From Salimicrobium album (GTDB lineage Bacteria > Bacillota > Bacilli > Bacillales > Halobacillaceae), in NCBI RefSeq assembly GCF_900107115.1, contig NZ_FNOS01000001.1, positions 620,001 to 684,000 on the forward strand: a DNA stretch of 64,000 nt, read 5' to 3'. Numbering within the stretch: the stretch's first letter is position 1; the number at the start of each line of letters is the position of its first letter. The notes under the pieces were generated by a model. It worked only from the letters and a program-made list of their open reading frames with translations, was not told the origin of the DNA and ran no database searches. Below, piece after piece: positions 8,057 to 16,136 of this stretch. The translations under genes and the position numbers were made by a program.

Positions 8057-8935
8057 ATGAAAGCAGCTCAGCTGAAACAGCTTTACTCCAATTATACAAC
8101 ACCGGAAGAAGTGTCCGTACACGCATACGATTCCTATTACTGGTTCGATACGGACGAAGGGACGGTGGGCCTCAAGCGGGAAGAAGTTCCGGAACGTGAG
8201 CATACTCTCCTGCTTGAACTTTTCCCGAAAGCCGACCGGGGAATCTCTTTAAGGGAAGACCAGTGGAGACGTCTGCTTTTCCAGCGGGAAGAAGCAACTT
8301 TCCAGACGCCTCCTCACCGTTATCGCTTCATTTTCTTTACCGCTCCTCATTCCGTGGATCAGGAATCTCTCCACGAAGCTTTCCAGGCGCTCTTTCCGTT
8401 CCCTGTTTCCATCATCTGGACAGATGGAAGGGGCGGGGTAATCATTGAGGAGCAGACAGAGAGACCGGTGGAAACCATCGCTTTCGACGAAGTGATGGAT
8501 GTACTTATGAGTGACTTCGATATGAAAATCCGTTTCTATGTAAGTGAATTCTATGAAGAGTTCCGGTCGGTCCATACCCATTTCACCTTCTCTCAAACGA
8601 TGGCCGAAACAGCCTCCCGCTATCTCCCGGGAGCACTCGCCACACCTCTGAATACGGCTCTTTATCTTTATATGGATAGTTTAAAAGAAGAGAACAGAGA
8701 AATCCTTGCATCCAATTTCCTGAAAGGCACTGAATCCGACGGGGAACTTCTGGATACCGTCAAAGTGTTTCTTGAACACGGAGCGAATGCATCAGCCGCT
8801 GCCAAAACGTTATATATGCACCGCAACAGCCTGCAATACCGTATCGATAAATTCACGGAACTTACCGGAATGGACATCAGGCAGTTCGACGCAGGCGTCC
8901 TCGTTTATCTCTCTATTCTTTACATACGCTACTGA
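8057..8935 (+). CDS. PucR-type helix-turn-helix regulator (YxkF-like)
   Basis: A 292-residue protein with a C-terminal PucR/CdaR helix-turn-helix domain: DTVKVFLEHGANASAAAKTLYMHRNSLQYRIDKFTELTG (about 232-270). The N-terminal 200 residues are a mixed alpha/beta region without a family I can name. A regulator of this kind stands next to msmX in B. subtilis (yxkF), and here it directly precedes msmX in the same direction. A hairpin lies between the two, so they may be separate units. Possible role: control of sugar uptake; this is inference from position. Confidence 0.75.
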   Translation: MKAAQLKQLYSNYTTPEEVSVHAYDSYYWFDTDEGTVGLKREEVPEREHTLLLELFPKADRGISLREDQWRRLLFQREEATFQTPPHRYRFIFFTAPHSVDQESLHEAFQALFPFPVSIIWTDGRGGVIIEEQTERPVETIAFDEVMDVLMSDFDMKIRFYVSEFYEEFRSVHTHFTFSQTMAETASRYLPGALATPLNTALYLYMDSLKEENREILASNFLKGTESDGELLDTVKVFLEHGANASAAAKTLYMHRNSLQYRIDKFTELTGMDIRQFDAGVLVYLSILYIRY

Positions 8936-8990
8936 CAACGTGCACAAAACGCCGTTGATTTTCCTGTGCACGTTAACCGTTTTCTTTATT
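8936..8990 (+). terminator. Likely terminator between the PucR-type gene and msmX
   Basis: A 10-bp perfect inverted repeat (AACGTGCACA with TGTGCACGTT) encloses a loop of about 17 bases and is followed by AACCGTTTTCTTTATT. The loop is long for a terminator. Confidence 0.5.
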
Positions 8991-9019
8991 GTACGGATGA
9001 GATAGACTGGTCCTTATAA

Positions 9020-9033
9020 AGAAAACGATTTCA
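9020..9033 (+). promoter_or_regulatory. cre-like CcpA site before msmX
   Basis: AGAAAACGATTTCA matches the catabolite-response consensus TGWAANCGNTNWCA at all positions but the first. It ends 20 bases before the msmX start, so bound CcpA would block transcription. Confidence 0.55.
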
Positions 9034-9052
9034 AATGACGGGGGTAATGATA

Positions 9053-10150
9053 ATGGCTGAGATCAATTTGAACAATATCCAAAAAGTTTATGACGGAAAT
9101 GTGCATGCCGTACAGGATTTTAATTTACATATCAATGATAAGGAATTTGTGGTATTCGTCGGTCCCTCCGGGTGCGGGAAGTCGACGACTCTGCGTATGA
9201 TCGCAGGACTAGAGGACATTACTGACGGGGATTTTATGATTGATGAAAATCGTATGAATGATGTGGCACCGAAAGACCGGGACATTGCAATGGTTTTCCA
9301 GAACTATGCCCTTTATCCGCACATGAACGTTTACGATAATATGGCATTCGGACTGAAACTTCGTAAAATGGATAAAAAAGAGATCCAGGAACGGGTTAAA
9401 CGGGCTGCGGACATTCTTGGGCTCGAATCTCTTCTCGACCGTAAACCGAAAGCACTCTCCGGCGGTCAGCGCCAGCGTGTGGCTCTCGGGCGCGCTATCG
9501 TCCGGGATGCGAAAGTTTTCCTCATGGATGAACCGCTCTCCAACCTGGACGCCAAACTTCGTGTACAAATGCGTGCCGAAATCCAAAAGCTCCATCAGCG
9601 CCTGCAGACGACCACTATTTACGTAACGCATGACCAGACGGAGGCTATGACGATGGCAACCAGACTGGTAGTTATGAAAGATGGTGTTATCCAGCAGGTC
9701 GGAGCCCCGAAAGATGTATACGACCGGCCGGAGAACATGTTTGTCGGCGGGTTCATCGGCTCTCCTGCGATGAACTTCTTTACCGGAAAACTGGGTGAGG
9801 ACCATATAGAAATCGATGAGGCGAAAGTAGCCGTTCCGGAAGGGAAGATGAAGACACTGCGCGAACAGGGATACGTCGGTAAAGAAGTCGTACTCGGCAT
9901 ACGTCCGGAGGAACTCCATGACGAACAGCTCTTTATCGACAGTAACAGTGATAAAAAAATCAAGGCTTACATCGAAGTTGCCGAACTGATGGGAGCGGAG
10001 TCCTATCTTTACTCGAGAATAGGTAATCAGGAATTCGTGGCGCGGGTGGACTCCCGCTCCGACGTCAAAGGTGGAGATACTATAGAAATCGCCATGGATA
10101 TGAATAAAGCTCACTTCTTCGATAAGGAATCAGAGCTTCGCATCAGATAA
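9053..10150 (+). CDS. msmX: Multi-sugar ABC transporter ATP-binding protein MsmX/UgpC
   Basis: ATPase (365 residues) of the MalK/MsmX family. In Bacillus one MsmX energises several sugar ABC importers, which fits the absence of any sugar permease nearby. Walker A is GPSGCGKST (37-45), signature LSGGQRQRVALGRA (about 135-148), Walker B VFLMDEPLSNLD (about 153-164), then the His switch YVTHDQTEAMT. The last 130 residues are the TOBE/MalK regulatory domain. The start MAEINLNNIQ at 9053 follows GGGGG; an upstream in-frame ATG at 9035 is less well placed. A cre-like site lies just before it and a terminator just after, so it is a monocistronic, probably carbon-regulated gene. Confidence 0.93.
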   Translation: MAEINLNNIQKVYDGNVHAVQDFNLHINDKEFVVFVGPSGCGKSTTLRMIAGLEDITDGDFMIDENRMNDVAPKDRDIAMVFQNYALYPHMNVYDNMAFGLKLRKMDKKEIQERVKRAADILGLESLLDRKPKALSGGQRQRVALGRAIVRDAKVFLMDEPLSNLDAKLRVQMRAEIQKLHQRLQTTTIYVTHDQTEAMTMATRLVVMKDGVIQQVGAPKDVYDRPENMFVGGFIGSPAMNFFTGKLGEDHIEIDEAKVAVPEGKMKTLREQGYVGKEVVLGIRPEELHDEQLFIDSNSDKKIKAYIEVAELMGAESYLYSRIGNQEFVARVDSRSDVKGGDTIEIAMDMNKAHFFDKESELRIR

Positions 10151-10156
10151 TCACTT

Positions 10157-10207
10157 AACAACAGCGCTTTTTGCCCCAATACGACAGGGCGCGCTGTTGT
10201 TTTTTAT
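10157..10207 (+). terminator. Terminator of msmX
   Basis: A 10-bp perfect stem (10158-10167 with 10191-10200) is followed by seven T residues, just after the stop codon. The loop is about 23 bases and contains a smaller inner pairing. Confidence 0.8.
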
Positions 10208-10224
10208 AGAATTCTTATCCGTCA

Positions 10225-11367
10225 CTACGCTTTTCTGTGAAATACTTCGTCCAGAATGCGAAGTGCTGCATCAATCTGGGCCGTCGTCACGGTAAGGGGA
10301 GGAAGCAAACGTATCACGTCCGGACCTGCCGGAAGTACGAGCACGCCCTCGGTCCGCAACTCATCGATAATCGGTTTTACTTCATACTCCCATTCGACCC
10401 CTATCATGAGCCCGAGTCCACGCACCTCTTTTACTCCGTCGATATCGGCAACCATTTTGGTCAGCTGTTCTTTCATGTACTTCCCTTTTTCTTTTACATC
10501 ATTGAGAAATCCTTCTTTAAGTATCTCTTCCAGAGTAGCTCTGGCTGCCGTGGCGCTGAGGGGGTTCCCTCCAAAGGTGGACCCGTGACTTCCCGGACCA
10601 AAATCATCCTTCAAAAAAGCCTTCCCCAGCATCGCTCCCACCGGAAAACCGCTGCCGAGCCCTTTAGCCGATGTAATGATATCAGGATCGAGCCCCATTG
10701 TCTCATAAGCGAACAGTTCTCCTGTACGTCCGGCTCCCGTCTGGATCTCATCAATGATAAGAAGCACTCCCCGTGATCTGCATACTTCCTGAACGAATTC
10801 CAGAAAACTCTGCTCTGCCGGACGGACTCCTCCTTCTCCCTGAACAATCTCAAGCATACATGCTGCTGTAGTTCCGTCTATGTTCCTTTCCACACTTTCT
10901 TTATCATTCCACACTGCATAGTCAAAAGGCTCGAGCATACGGCCAAACCCCTGCCTGACCTTTTCCTGTCCGGTAGCCGCCATTGTAGCAAAGCTGCGCC
11001 CGTGGAAAGACTGACCGAATGTTACTACTTTATCTTTGCCTGTATGTTTTCTGGCCAGCTTAATGGCTGCTTCATTCGCTTCTGCTCCACTATTGCAGAA
11101 AAAAACGGCATCCATGGAAGAGTGTGCTGTCAAAATTTCCGCCGCTTCCACCTGAGCCGGAACCGGAAAAATATTCGATACATGCCACAGCCGGTTCATC
11201 TGCTCTTCAATCGCCCTTTGTACTGCAACCGGACGGTGACCAAGATTATTCACCCCAATACCGGAGGTGAAATCAAGATATTCATTATTATTATCATCTC
11301 TTACGATCGTTCCTTCCGCATCCGTCAGAGTTACCGGCAGACGCGGATAAGTCGGAAACAGACTCAC
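10225..11367 (-). CDS. argD: Acetylornithine aminotransferase
   Basis: PLP enzyme of arginine synthesis that converts N-acetylglutamate semialdehyde to N-acetylornithine using glutamate. About 380 residues. Family blocks: FTSGIGVNNLGHRP, FCNSGAEANEAAIKLARKHTGK, IIDEIQTGAGRTGELFAYE and the PLP-lysine segment TSAKGLGSGFP (lysine near residue 234). I set the start at a GTG at 11367 that overlaps the argB stop codon (GTGA) and has AAAGGGG 8 bases upstream; this gives the family's usual N-terminus. A longer form from an ATG at 11412 would overlap argB by 49 bases. Last gene of argCJBD; no carAB or argF follows. Confidence 0.92.
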   Translation of the reverse strand: MSLFPTYPRLPVTLTDAEGTIVRDDNNNEYLDFTSGIGVNNLGHRPVAVQRAIEEQMNRLWHVSNIFPVPAQVEAAEILTAHSSMDAVFFCNSGAEANEAAIKLARKHTGKDKVVTFGQSFHGRSFATMAATGQEKVRQGFGRMLEPFDYAVWNDKESVERNIDGTTAACMLEIVQGEGGVRPAEQSFLEFVQEVCRSRGVLLIIDEIQTGAGRTGELFAYETMGLDPDIITSAKGLGSGFPVGAMLGKAFLKDDFGPGSHGSTFGGNPLSATAARATLEEILKEGFLNDVKEKGKYMKEQLTKMVADIDGVKEVRGLGLMIGVEWEYEVKPIIDELRTEGVLVLPAGPDVIRLLPPLTVTTAQIDAALRILDEVFHRKA

Positions 11368-12170
11368 AGAAACATCCCCTTTCCCTCTTTTGTAATGAAT
11401 GTGCCTTTCCATTCCCCGTTTATTGACATAGGTTCTTTCCCGCTGACAATCACCGCTTCCCGCAATGTTTCGGATAACGCTTCTTCCGCCGCTCTCACTT
11501 TAGGTATCATTCCTCCATAAATCGTCTCTTTTTCAATGAGCTGCCTGATGTCTGCTGAGGAAAGGTGCGGAATTATCCTGCCCTCCTCCATTACCCCGGG
11601 TACATCCGTTACAAAAATAAGTTTGTCTGCTTTCAGTGCTTTTGCAATTCCTGCAGCTGCGGTGTCGGCATTCACGTTCACAATTTCCCCATTTTCTGTC
11701 TGCGCAAGAGGAGAAACAACAGGAAGGAAGGACCTTTCGAGAGTTTCCTTCAGAAGTCCCGTTTCAATACGGGGTGTCCCCCCTACGTACCCGTAGGAAG
11801 AAAAGTCCAGAAATTCAGCAGAAATCACATCATCACAACCTCTTATGCCCACTGCCTTCATTCCTTCCTCCGTAAACCTGTCTGCCAGTTCCCGGTTTTT
11901 CACTTCTCCCAATACTGTTTCCACAACTTCCATAGCCGGTTTCGTCGTCCTCCTCAGTCCGTGTATGAAAGGAGCGTCGATTTTTCGTTCCTTCAGTTCG
12001 GAGGAGATAGAGGGGCCTGCGCCGTGAACAATTACAAATTGATACCGATCCCTGAGTTCTTCTACACTCTTAAGAAAAATACTTTCCAGTTCCTCGATCA
12101 TACTGCCGCCTATTTTCAGGACGAGGAGGGGTTTATGTCCGGTAACTGGCATTGATTTTGACATAGTCAT
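11364..12170 (-). CDS. argB: Acetylglutamate kinase
   Basis: Phosphorylates N-acetylglutamate, the second step of the acetylated arginine route. Amino-acid-kinase fold with the N-terminal LVLKIGGSMIEEL phosphate loop, the glycine-rich VIVHGAGPSISSEL, and VNVNADTAAAGIAKALKADKLIFVTDVPGV near the C-terminal third. Start is uncertain: three in-frame ATGs (12170, 12164, 12152) all overlap argJ and none has a good ribosome site, so translation is probably coupled to argJ. The MPVTGHK start at 12152 gives a compact N-terminus of 262 residues. Third gene of the argCJBD operon. Confidence 0.92.
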   Translation of the reverse strand: MTMSKSMPVTGHKPLLVLKIGGSMIEELESIFLKSVEELRDRYQFVIVHGAGPSISSELKERKIDAPFIHGLRRTTKPAMEVVETVLGEVKNRELADRFTEEGMKAVGIRGCDDVISAEFLDFSSYGYVGGTPRIETGLLKETLERSFLPVVSPLAQTENGEIVNVNADTAAAGIAKALKADKLIFVTDVPGVMEEGRIIPHLSSADIRQLIEKETIYGGMIPKVRAAEEALSETLREAVIVSGKEPMSINGEWKGTFITKEGKGMFL

Positions 12171-13350
12171 ACGTCAGGTCACACCCCCATGCTGTTCCGG
12201 AAGCGTCACCGGCGCAAAGATCTACAGTGATCTTCACCTCATCCCGGGACAGATAGGAAGCTACTTCTTCCTCTGAAAAGTCGACGCCCTCCCCATTTTC
12301 AAAAACGGTACAGGACCCGACCGCCACGGTACACTTTCCGGAATCGAAACTCGCTCTGCTGTGGCCCATCGCACCGATAATCCGCCCCCAATTTCCATCT
12401 TCTCCATATATGGCCGTTTTGACGAGACTGGAACCTACGATTTTTTTAGCTACTTCTCTTGCTTCTCCCACACTTGCCGCGCCGTTCACGGTAACCTCCA
12501 CCAGTTTGGTCGCCCCCTCTCCGTCTGCTGCTATTTTTTTAGCAAGGTCACAGCAGACTTCCGAAAAGACTCCTGCGAAAAGTTCCCAGTCTTCATGACC
12601 TTCGTGAAGAATTTCATTATTAGCCGCTCCGTTCGCCATGGCCAGCACCATGTCATTTGTCGAAGTTTCCCCATCCACGGTAATCTGATTGAAGGAGTGA
12701 TTGACAGTAGATTTTAAAAGCCGGTCGAAATCTTCCGGATCGACAGCTGCGTCCGTCGTCAAAAACCCGAGCATCGTCGCCATATTCGGATGGATCATTC
12801 CGGAGCCTTTCGAGGTCCCGGCTACAGTTACTACGCTTTCCCCGATTTTCACCCGATAACAGACAGATTTCGTCTTCTTATCAGTAGTGAGAATCGAGGA
12901 AGCGAAGTCTTCCCCTCCTTCCGAATCCGGGTCTACTTCAAAACAGCCCTTTTTAATAATATCCATAGGCAGCTGTTTCCCGATGACACCGGTGGAAGAG
13001 ACGGCTACCGAAGATTCCGGAAGGCCGTGACGTTCTGCCAGCCACCGTCTCATCTGAAACGCATTGGCCACTCCCCGGGCACCTGTACAGGCGTTCGCTA
13101 CTGCACTGTTCACGACTACTGCCTGAAGCATGCCATCTTCCAGACTTTCTCTCGTCACCTGTAATGGCGCAGCCTGAAAGTGACTCCGGGTGTAAACGGC
13201 GGTACTGACAGCCGGCACATCACTGACAATCACCCCCATGTCTTTTCTCGTTTTTCTTAAACCTGTATGGGCTCCTCCGGCTGTGAACCCTTTTGGCGTG
13301 GCTACTGTTCCATTTTCTATCTTTTCTACGTTTAACGCTGTATCGATCAA
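12133..13350 (-). CDS. argJ: Bifunctional ornithine acetyltransferase/N-acetylglutamate synthase
   Basis: Transfers the acetyl group from N-acetylornithine to glutamate, making the acetyl cycle self-sustaining; the bifunctional form can also use acetyl-CoA. About 405 residues, usual length. The autoproteolysis site is visible as MIHPNMATMLGF, where cleavage before the Thr of ATML (near residue 190) makes alpha and beta chains. Other family blocks: NSAVANACTGARG and SFNQITVDGETSTNDMVLAMANG. The start is 26 bases after the argC stop. Overlaps argB at its 3' end. Confidence 0.94.
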   Translation of the reverse strand: MIDTALNVEKIENGTVATPKGFTAGGAHTGLRKTRKDMGVIVSDVPAVSTAVYTRSHFQAAPLQVTRESLEDGMLQAVVVNSAVANACTGARGVANAFQMRRWLAERHGLPESSVAVSSTGVIGKQLPMDIIKKGCFEVDPDSEGGEDFASSILTTDKKTKSVCYRVKIGESVVTVAGTSKGSGMIHPNMATMLGFLTTDAAVDPEDFDRLLKSTVNHSFNQITVDGETSTNDMVLAMANGAANNEILHEGHEDWELFAGVFSEVCCDLAKKIAADGEGATKLVEVTVNGAASVGEAREVAKKIVGSSLVKTAIYGEDGNWGRIIGAMGHSRASFDSGKCTVAVGSCTVFENGEGVDFSEEEVASYLSRDEVKITVDLCAGDASGTAWGCDLTYDYVKINASYRT

Positions 13351-13376
13351 CCTCCCAACTCCTTTCTATTTTTTAT

Positions 13377-14411
13377 TTATGGATATAAAGGAAACAACTT
13401 CAAACCTCTCGTCTCTTCGAATCCGAGCATAATATTCATGTTTTGTATCGCCTGACCCGAAGCTCCTTTAACGAGGTTATCTATAACGGACACTATCGTT
13501 AACCGACCTGTCCTCTCGTCCAGTTCCACATGCATATCACAGAAGTTTGAGCCGTACACATCTTTCGTTGCCGGGAATTCATCCCTGACCCGAACGAAAG
13601 GACTGTTTGCATAAAAAGTTCTGTAAAGATCCATCCACGATTCCGGATGTTCATGTAATGAGACATCGACATACATCGTCGCCATAATACCTCTCGTCAT
13701 GGGTACGAGATGGGGAGTGAACGAAACTGCCTCCGATCTCCCGCTCCATCTCTTAAGCTGCTGCTCAATTTCAGGTATGTGCTGGTGTTCATTCACTTTG
13801 TAAACTCTGAAGTTCTCTTCTGTATTCGTATAAATTGTCTTTTCGTTCGGAGACTTTCCTGCTCCCGAAATACCGGATTTAGCATCTATAATGAGAGATT
13901 TTTTCTCCAGCAACCCGATATCGGCTAGAGGGGCGAGCCCAAGAAGCACCGCTGTAGGATAGCACCCGGGGTTAGCTAGAATATCCGCCTCCCTTATCTT
14001 TTCGCCATTCGTTTCCGGCAGACCGTACACAGCTTCGTCGAGTAACTGTCCGGGAGCAGGAGTTTTTTTATACCACTTTTCATAATCCGCCGGGTTCTGC
14101 AAACGTAAGTCCCCCGACAAATCAATCACCTTTACCCCGCTGCCCTGGAACAAAGGCGTCAGGTCTCTCGATACTCCTGCGGGTGTAGCGAGAAACAGTA
14201 CATCCAGTTCCTCTTTCATCCGTTCCGTTTCTATAGGTTTAAGCTCATCACTGAACCACTCGGACAGCTGAGGCATTAAAGAAGCGTACGGAGAACCTGC
14301 CTCCGAAGAAGAATAAAGACTTATGTTTTTTATATCCTTATGATTGGCCAGAAGCCGGAACAATTCTACGCCACCATAGCCGGTAGCTCCGGCGATACCT
14401 GCGTGTACCAA
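13377..14411 (-). CDS. argC: N-acetyl-gamma-glutamyl-phosphate reductase
   Basis: NADPH-dependent third step of arginine synthesis. N-terminal nucleotide fold HAGIAGATGYGGVELFRLL; catalytic cysteine in ANPGCYPTAVLLG near residue 150; SGAGKSPNEK and the closing VKGASGQAIQNMNIMLGF are family blocks. Length 344 is typical. The start is TTG at 14411 with GGAGGGGG 10 bases upstream. First gene of argCJBD, preceded by a near-consensus promoter and an ARG-box-like palindrome. Confidence 0.93.
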   Translation of the reverse strand: MVHAGIAGATGYGGVELFRLLANHKDIKNISLYSSSEAGSPYASLMPQLSEWFSDELKPIETERMKEELDVLFLATPAGVSRDLTPLFQGSGVKVIDLSGDLRLQNPADYEKWYKKTPAPGQLLDEAVYGLPETNGEKIREADILANPGCYPTAVLLGLAPLADIGLLEKKSLIIDAKSGISGAGKSPNEKTIYTNTEENFRVYKVNEHQHIPEIEQQLKRWSGRSEAVSFTPHLVPMTRGIMATMYVDVSLHEHPESWMDLYRTFYANSPFVRVRDEFPATKDVYGSNFCDMHVELDERTGRLTIVSVIDNLVKGASGQAIQNMNIMLGFEETRGLKLFPLYP

Positions 14412-14433
14412 GCTGTAATTCCCCCTCCGTTAA

Positions 14434-14447
14434 TGAATAATTATTAA
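14434..14447 (-). promoter_or_regulatory. ARG-box-like operator before argC
   Basis: TGAATAATTATTAA matches the palindromic core TGAATWWWWATTCA at 12 of 14 positions. It lies between the promoter and the argC start, where AhrC/ArgR binding would block transcription when arginine is plentiful. Assignment is by motif and position. Confidence 0.6.
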
Positions 14448-14468
14448 TTATAACGTATATTTATACCA

Positions 14469-14496
14469 ATAATATCTTTTTTAATGAAAATGTCAA
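14469..14496 (-). promoter_or_regulatory. Sigma-A promoter of argCJBD
   Basis: On the minus strand a perfect TTGACA (14491-14496) and TATTAT (14469-14474) are 16 bases apart, followed by the ARG-box-like site. Confidence 0.65.
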
Positions 14497-14563
14497 TATA
14501 GTTATCAAAATTTTGGCGCAAAAAGAATATACTGAATAAGTTTTTAAATAGTACAGAAGATAT

Positions 14564-14618
14564 ACAAAAAAGCCCCTCCTGGAAACCGGACGATGTTCTC
14601 CGCTTTCCAGGAGGGGCT
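14564..14618 (-). terminator. Terminator of gltBD
   Basis: A perfect 15-bp stem (14571-14585 with 14604-14618) rich in G-C pairs is followed on the minus strand by TTTTTTG. It lies 31 bases after the gltD stop. Confidence 0.9.
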
Positions 14619-14648
14619 GTTATACAAGAGTGATAATAAAAGAACGGC

Positions 14649-16136
14649 TTATACTGTCTCCGGCACCTCCATCAGATATTTATCACAGGCATCTGCAGCA
14701 GCTCTTCCTTCGTTGATGGCCCAGACAATCAGACTCTGCCCGCGCCGCATGTCCCCTGCTGCAAAAACTCCTTCTTTGTTTGTCAGGTACGTATGAAGGT
14801 CAGCTTTAACATTCGTCTTTCGGGTCGTTTCAATCCCCATTTCTTCCACCAGTTCCTGTTCAGGTCCTGTAAAACCGATAGCCAGCAATACGAGATCTGC
14901 CTGCCAAACCTTCTCGGTGCCGGGAATTTCTTCACGATATTTGTTCCCCTGTTCATCGAATTTAAGTTTAACGTTGATAGTATGCACTTCTTTAATACGA
15001 CCATGTTCATCTCCGACAAACTTCTTAGTCTGGACGGCGTAAGCTCTCGGATCGTCTCCGAAAACTGCCTCCGCTTCTTTTTGCCCGTATTCGATACGAT
15101 GAATCACCGGATATTGCGGCCACGGGTTTACCGCTTCATCTCTATTCCCGGGTTTCTTATCATATATATCGAACTGCACGAGTGACTTGCAATCATGTCT
15201 CATGGACGTGGCGATACAATCGGTTCCGGTGTCACCACCGCCGATTACAATCACATTCTTCCCTTCGGCGGAGATATATTCTCCGTTCTCGTGATGTGAG
15301 TCAAGCAGACTTCTGGTGTTTGCATGAAGAAAGTCCATCGCAAAATGTACACCTTCAAGGTTACGCCCTTCTACGTCAATATTTCTGTGATTAGCTGCGC
15401 CACCGCATAATACAACCGCGTCGTTTTCCTCTTCCAGCTGGCTGGAAGGGATATCTCTGCCTATATTTGCATTCGTTACAAAGCGCACCCCTTCTTCTTC
15501 CATAAGTTTTATACGGCGCAGTACCACTTCATACGATAGTTTCATCTCCGGTATGCCGTACGTAAGCAGGCCGCCGGGACGATCGTCACGCTCGTATACT
15601 GTGACTGTATGTCCCGCTTTGTTCAGCTGGTCGGCGACGGTTAACCCCGCCGGTCCGGACCCTACAACTGCCACTTTCTTACCGGTACGCTTTTCGGGTG
15701 GTTCCGCGGTAATCCATCCGTTTGCAAAACCCTTCTCAACGATGGACCTCTCCACCGATCTTATGGCTACGGGATTCTCATTCAGACCCAGCACGCATGC
15801 CCCTTCACACGGAGCCGGACAGGCGATACCGGTGAATTCAGGGAAGTTGTTCTGCTCGTGAGCTTTCATCAGTGCTTCTTTCCACTGCCCCCGGTATACA
15901 AGATCGTTCCATTCCGGAATATAGTGATAGACGGGACAGCCTGAGGTTCCTCCGACCATTTCCGTACCGGTGTGACAGGTAGGCACACCGCAGTCCATGC
16001 AGCGTGCCCCTTCCCGTTGCGCTTCTTCATCCGGCATGGGAAGCGTGTAGTCCTCCCAGTCCTTTACCCTTTCCTTCGGGTCCCGCTCCGGGCGCCCCCG
16101 GCGCTCATACTCCATAAACCCTGTCGGTTTCCCCAT
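14649..16136 (-). CDS. gltD: Glutamate synthase (NADPH) small subunit
   Basis: Electron-input subunit of GOGAT: takes electrons from NADPH and passes them through iron-sulfur centres to the large subunit. About 495 residues. The N-terminal cysteine motif C-x2-C-x4-C (Cys46, 49, 54) is followed by [12 protein letters not shown], then FAD-binding [15 protein letters not shown] (near 150) and NADPH-binding [13 protein letters not shown] (near 300). Start [13 protein letters not shown] at 16136 has AGGAGGAGG and overlaps gltB by 32 bases, implying coupling. In B. subtilis the same gene is called gltB. Confidence 0.95.
   Translation of the reverse strand: MGKPTGFMEYERRGRPERDPKERVKDWEDYTLPMPDEEAQREGARCMDCGVPTCHTGTEMVGGTSGCPVYHYIPEWNDLVYRGQWKEALMKAHEQNNFPEFTGIACPAPCEGACVLGLNENPVAIRSVERSIVEKGFANGWITAEPPEKRTGKKVAVVGSGPAGLTVADQLNKAGHTVTVYERDDRPGGLLTYGIPEMKLSYEVVLRRIKLMEEEGVRFVTNANIGRDIPSSQLEEENDAVVLCGGAANHRNIDVEGRNLEGVHFAMDFLHANTRSLLDSHHENGEYISAEGKNVIVIGGGDTGTDCIATSMRHDCKSLVQFDIYDKKPGNRDEAVNPWPQYPVIHRIEYGQKEAEAVFGDDPRAYAVQTKKFVGDEHGRIKEVHTINVKLKFDEQGNKYREEIPGTEKVWQADLVLLAIGFTGPEQELVEEMGIETTRKTNVKADLHTYLTNKEGVFAAGDMRRGQSLIVWAINEGRAAADACDKYLMEVPETV

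Noticed and set aside
9209-10114. 301-codon minus-strand frame opposite msmX
   Set aside because: Shadow of a well-supported ATPase gene.
14593-14796. Small plus-strand frame over the gltD end
   Set aside because: It overlaps the gltBD terminator stem and the coding strand of gltD; no ribosome site.
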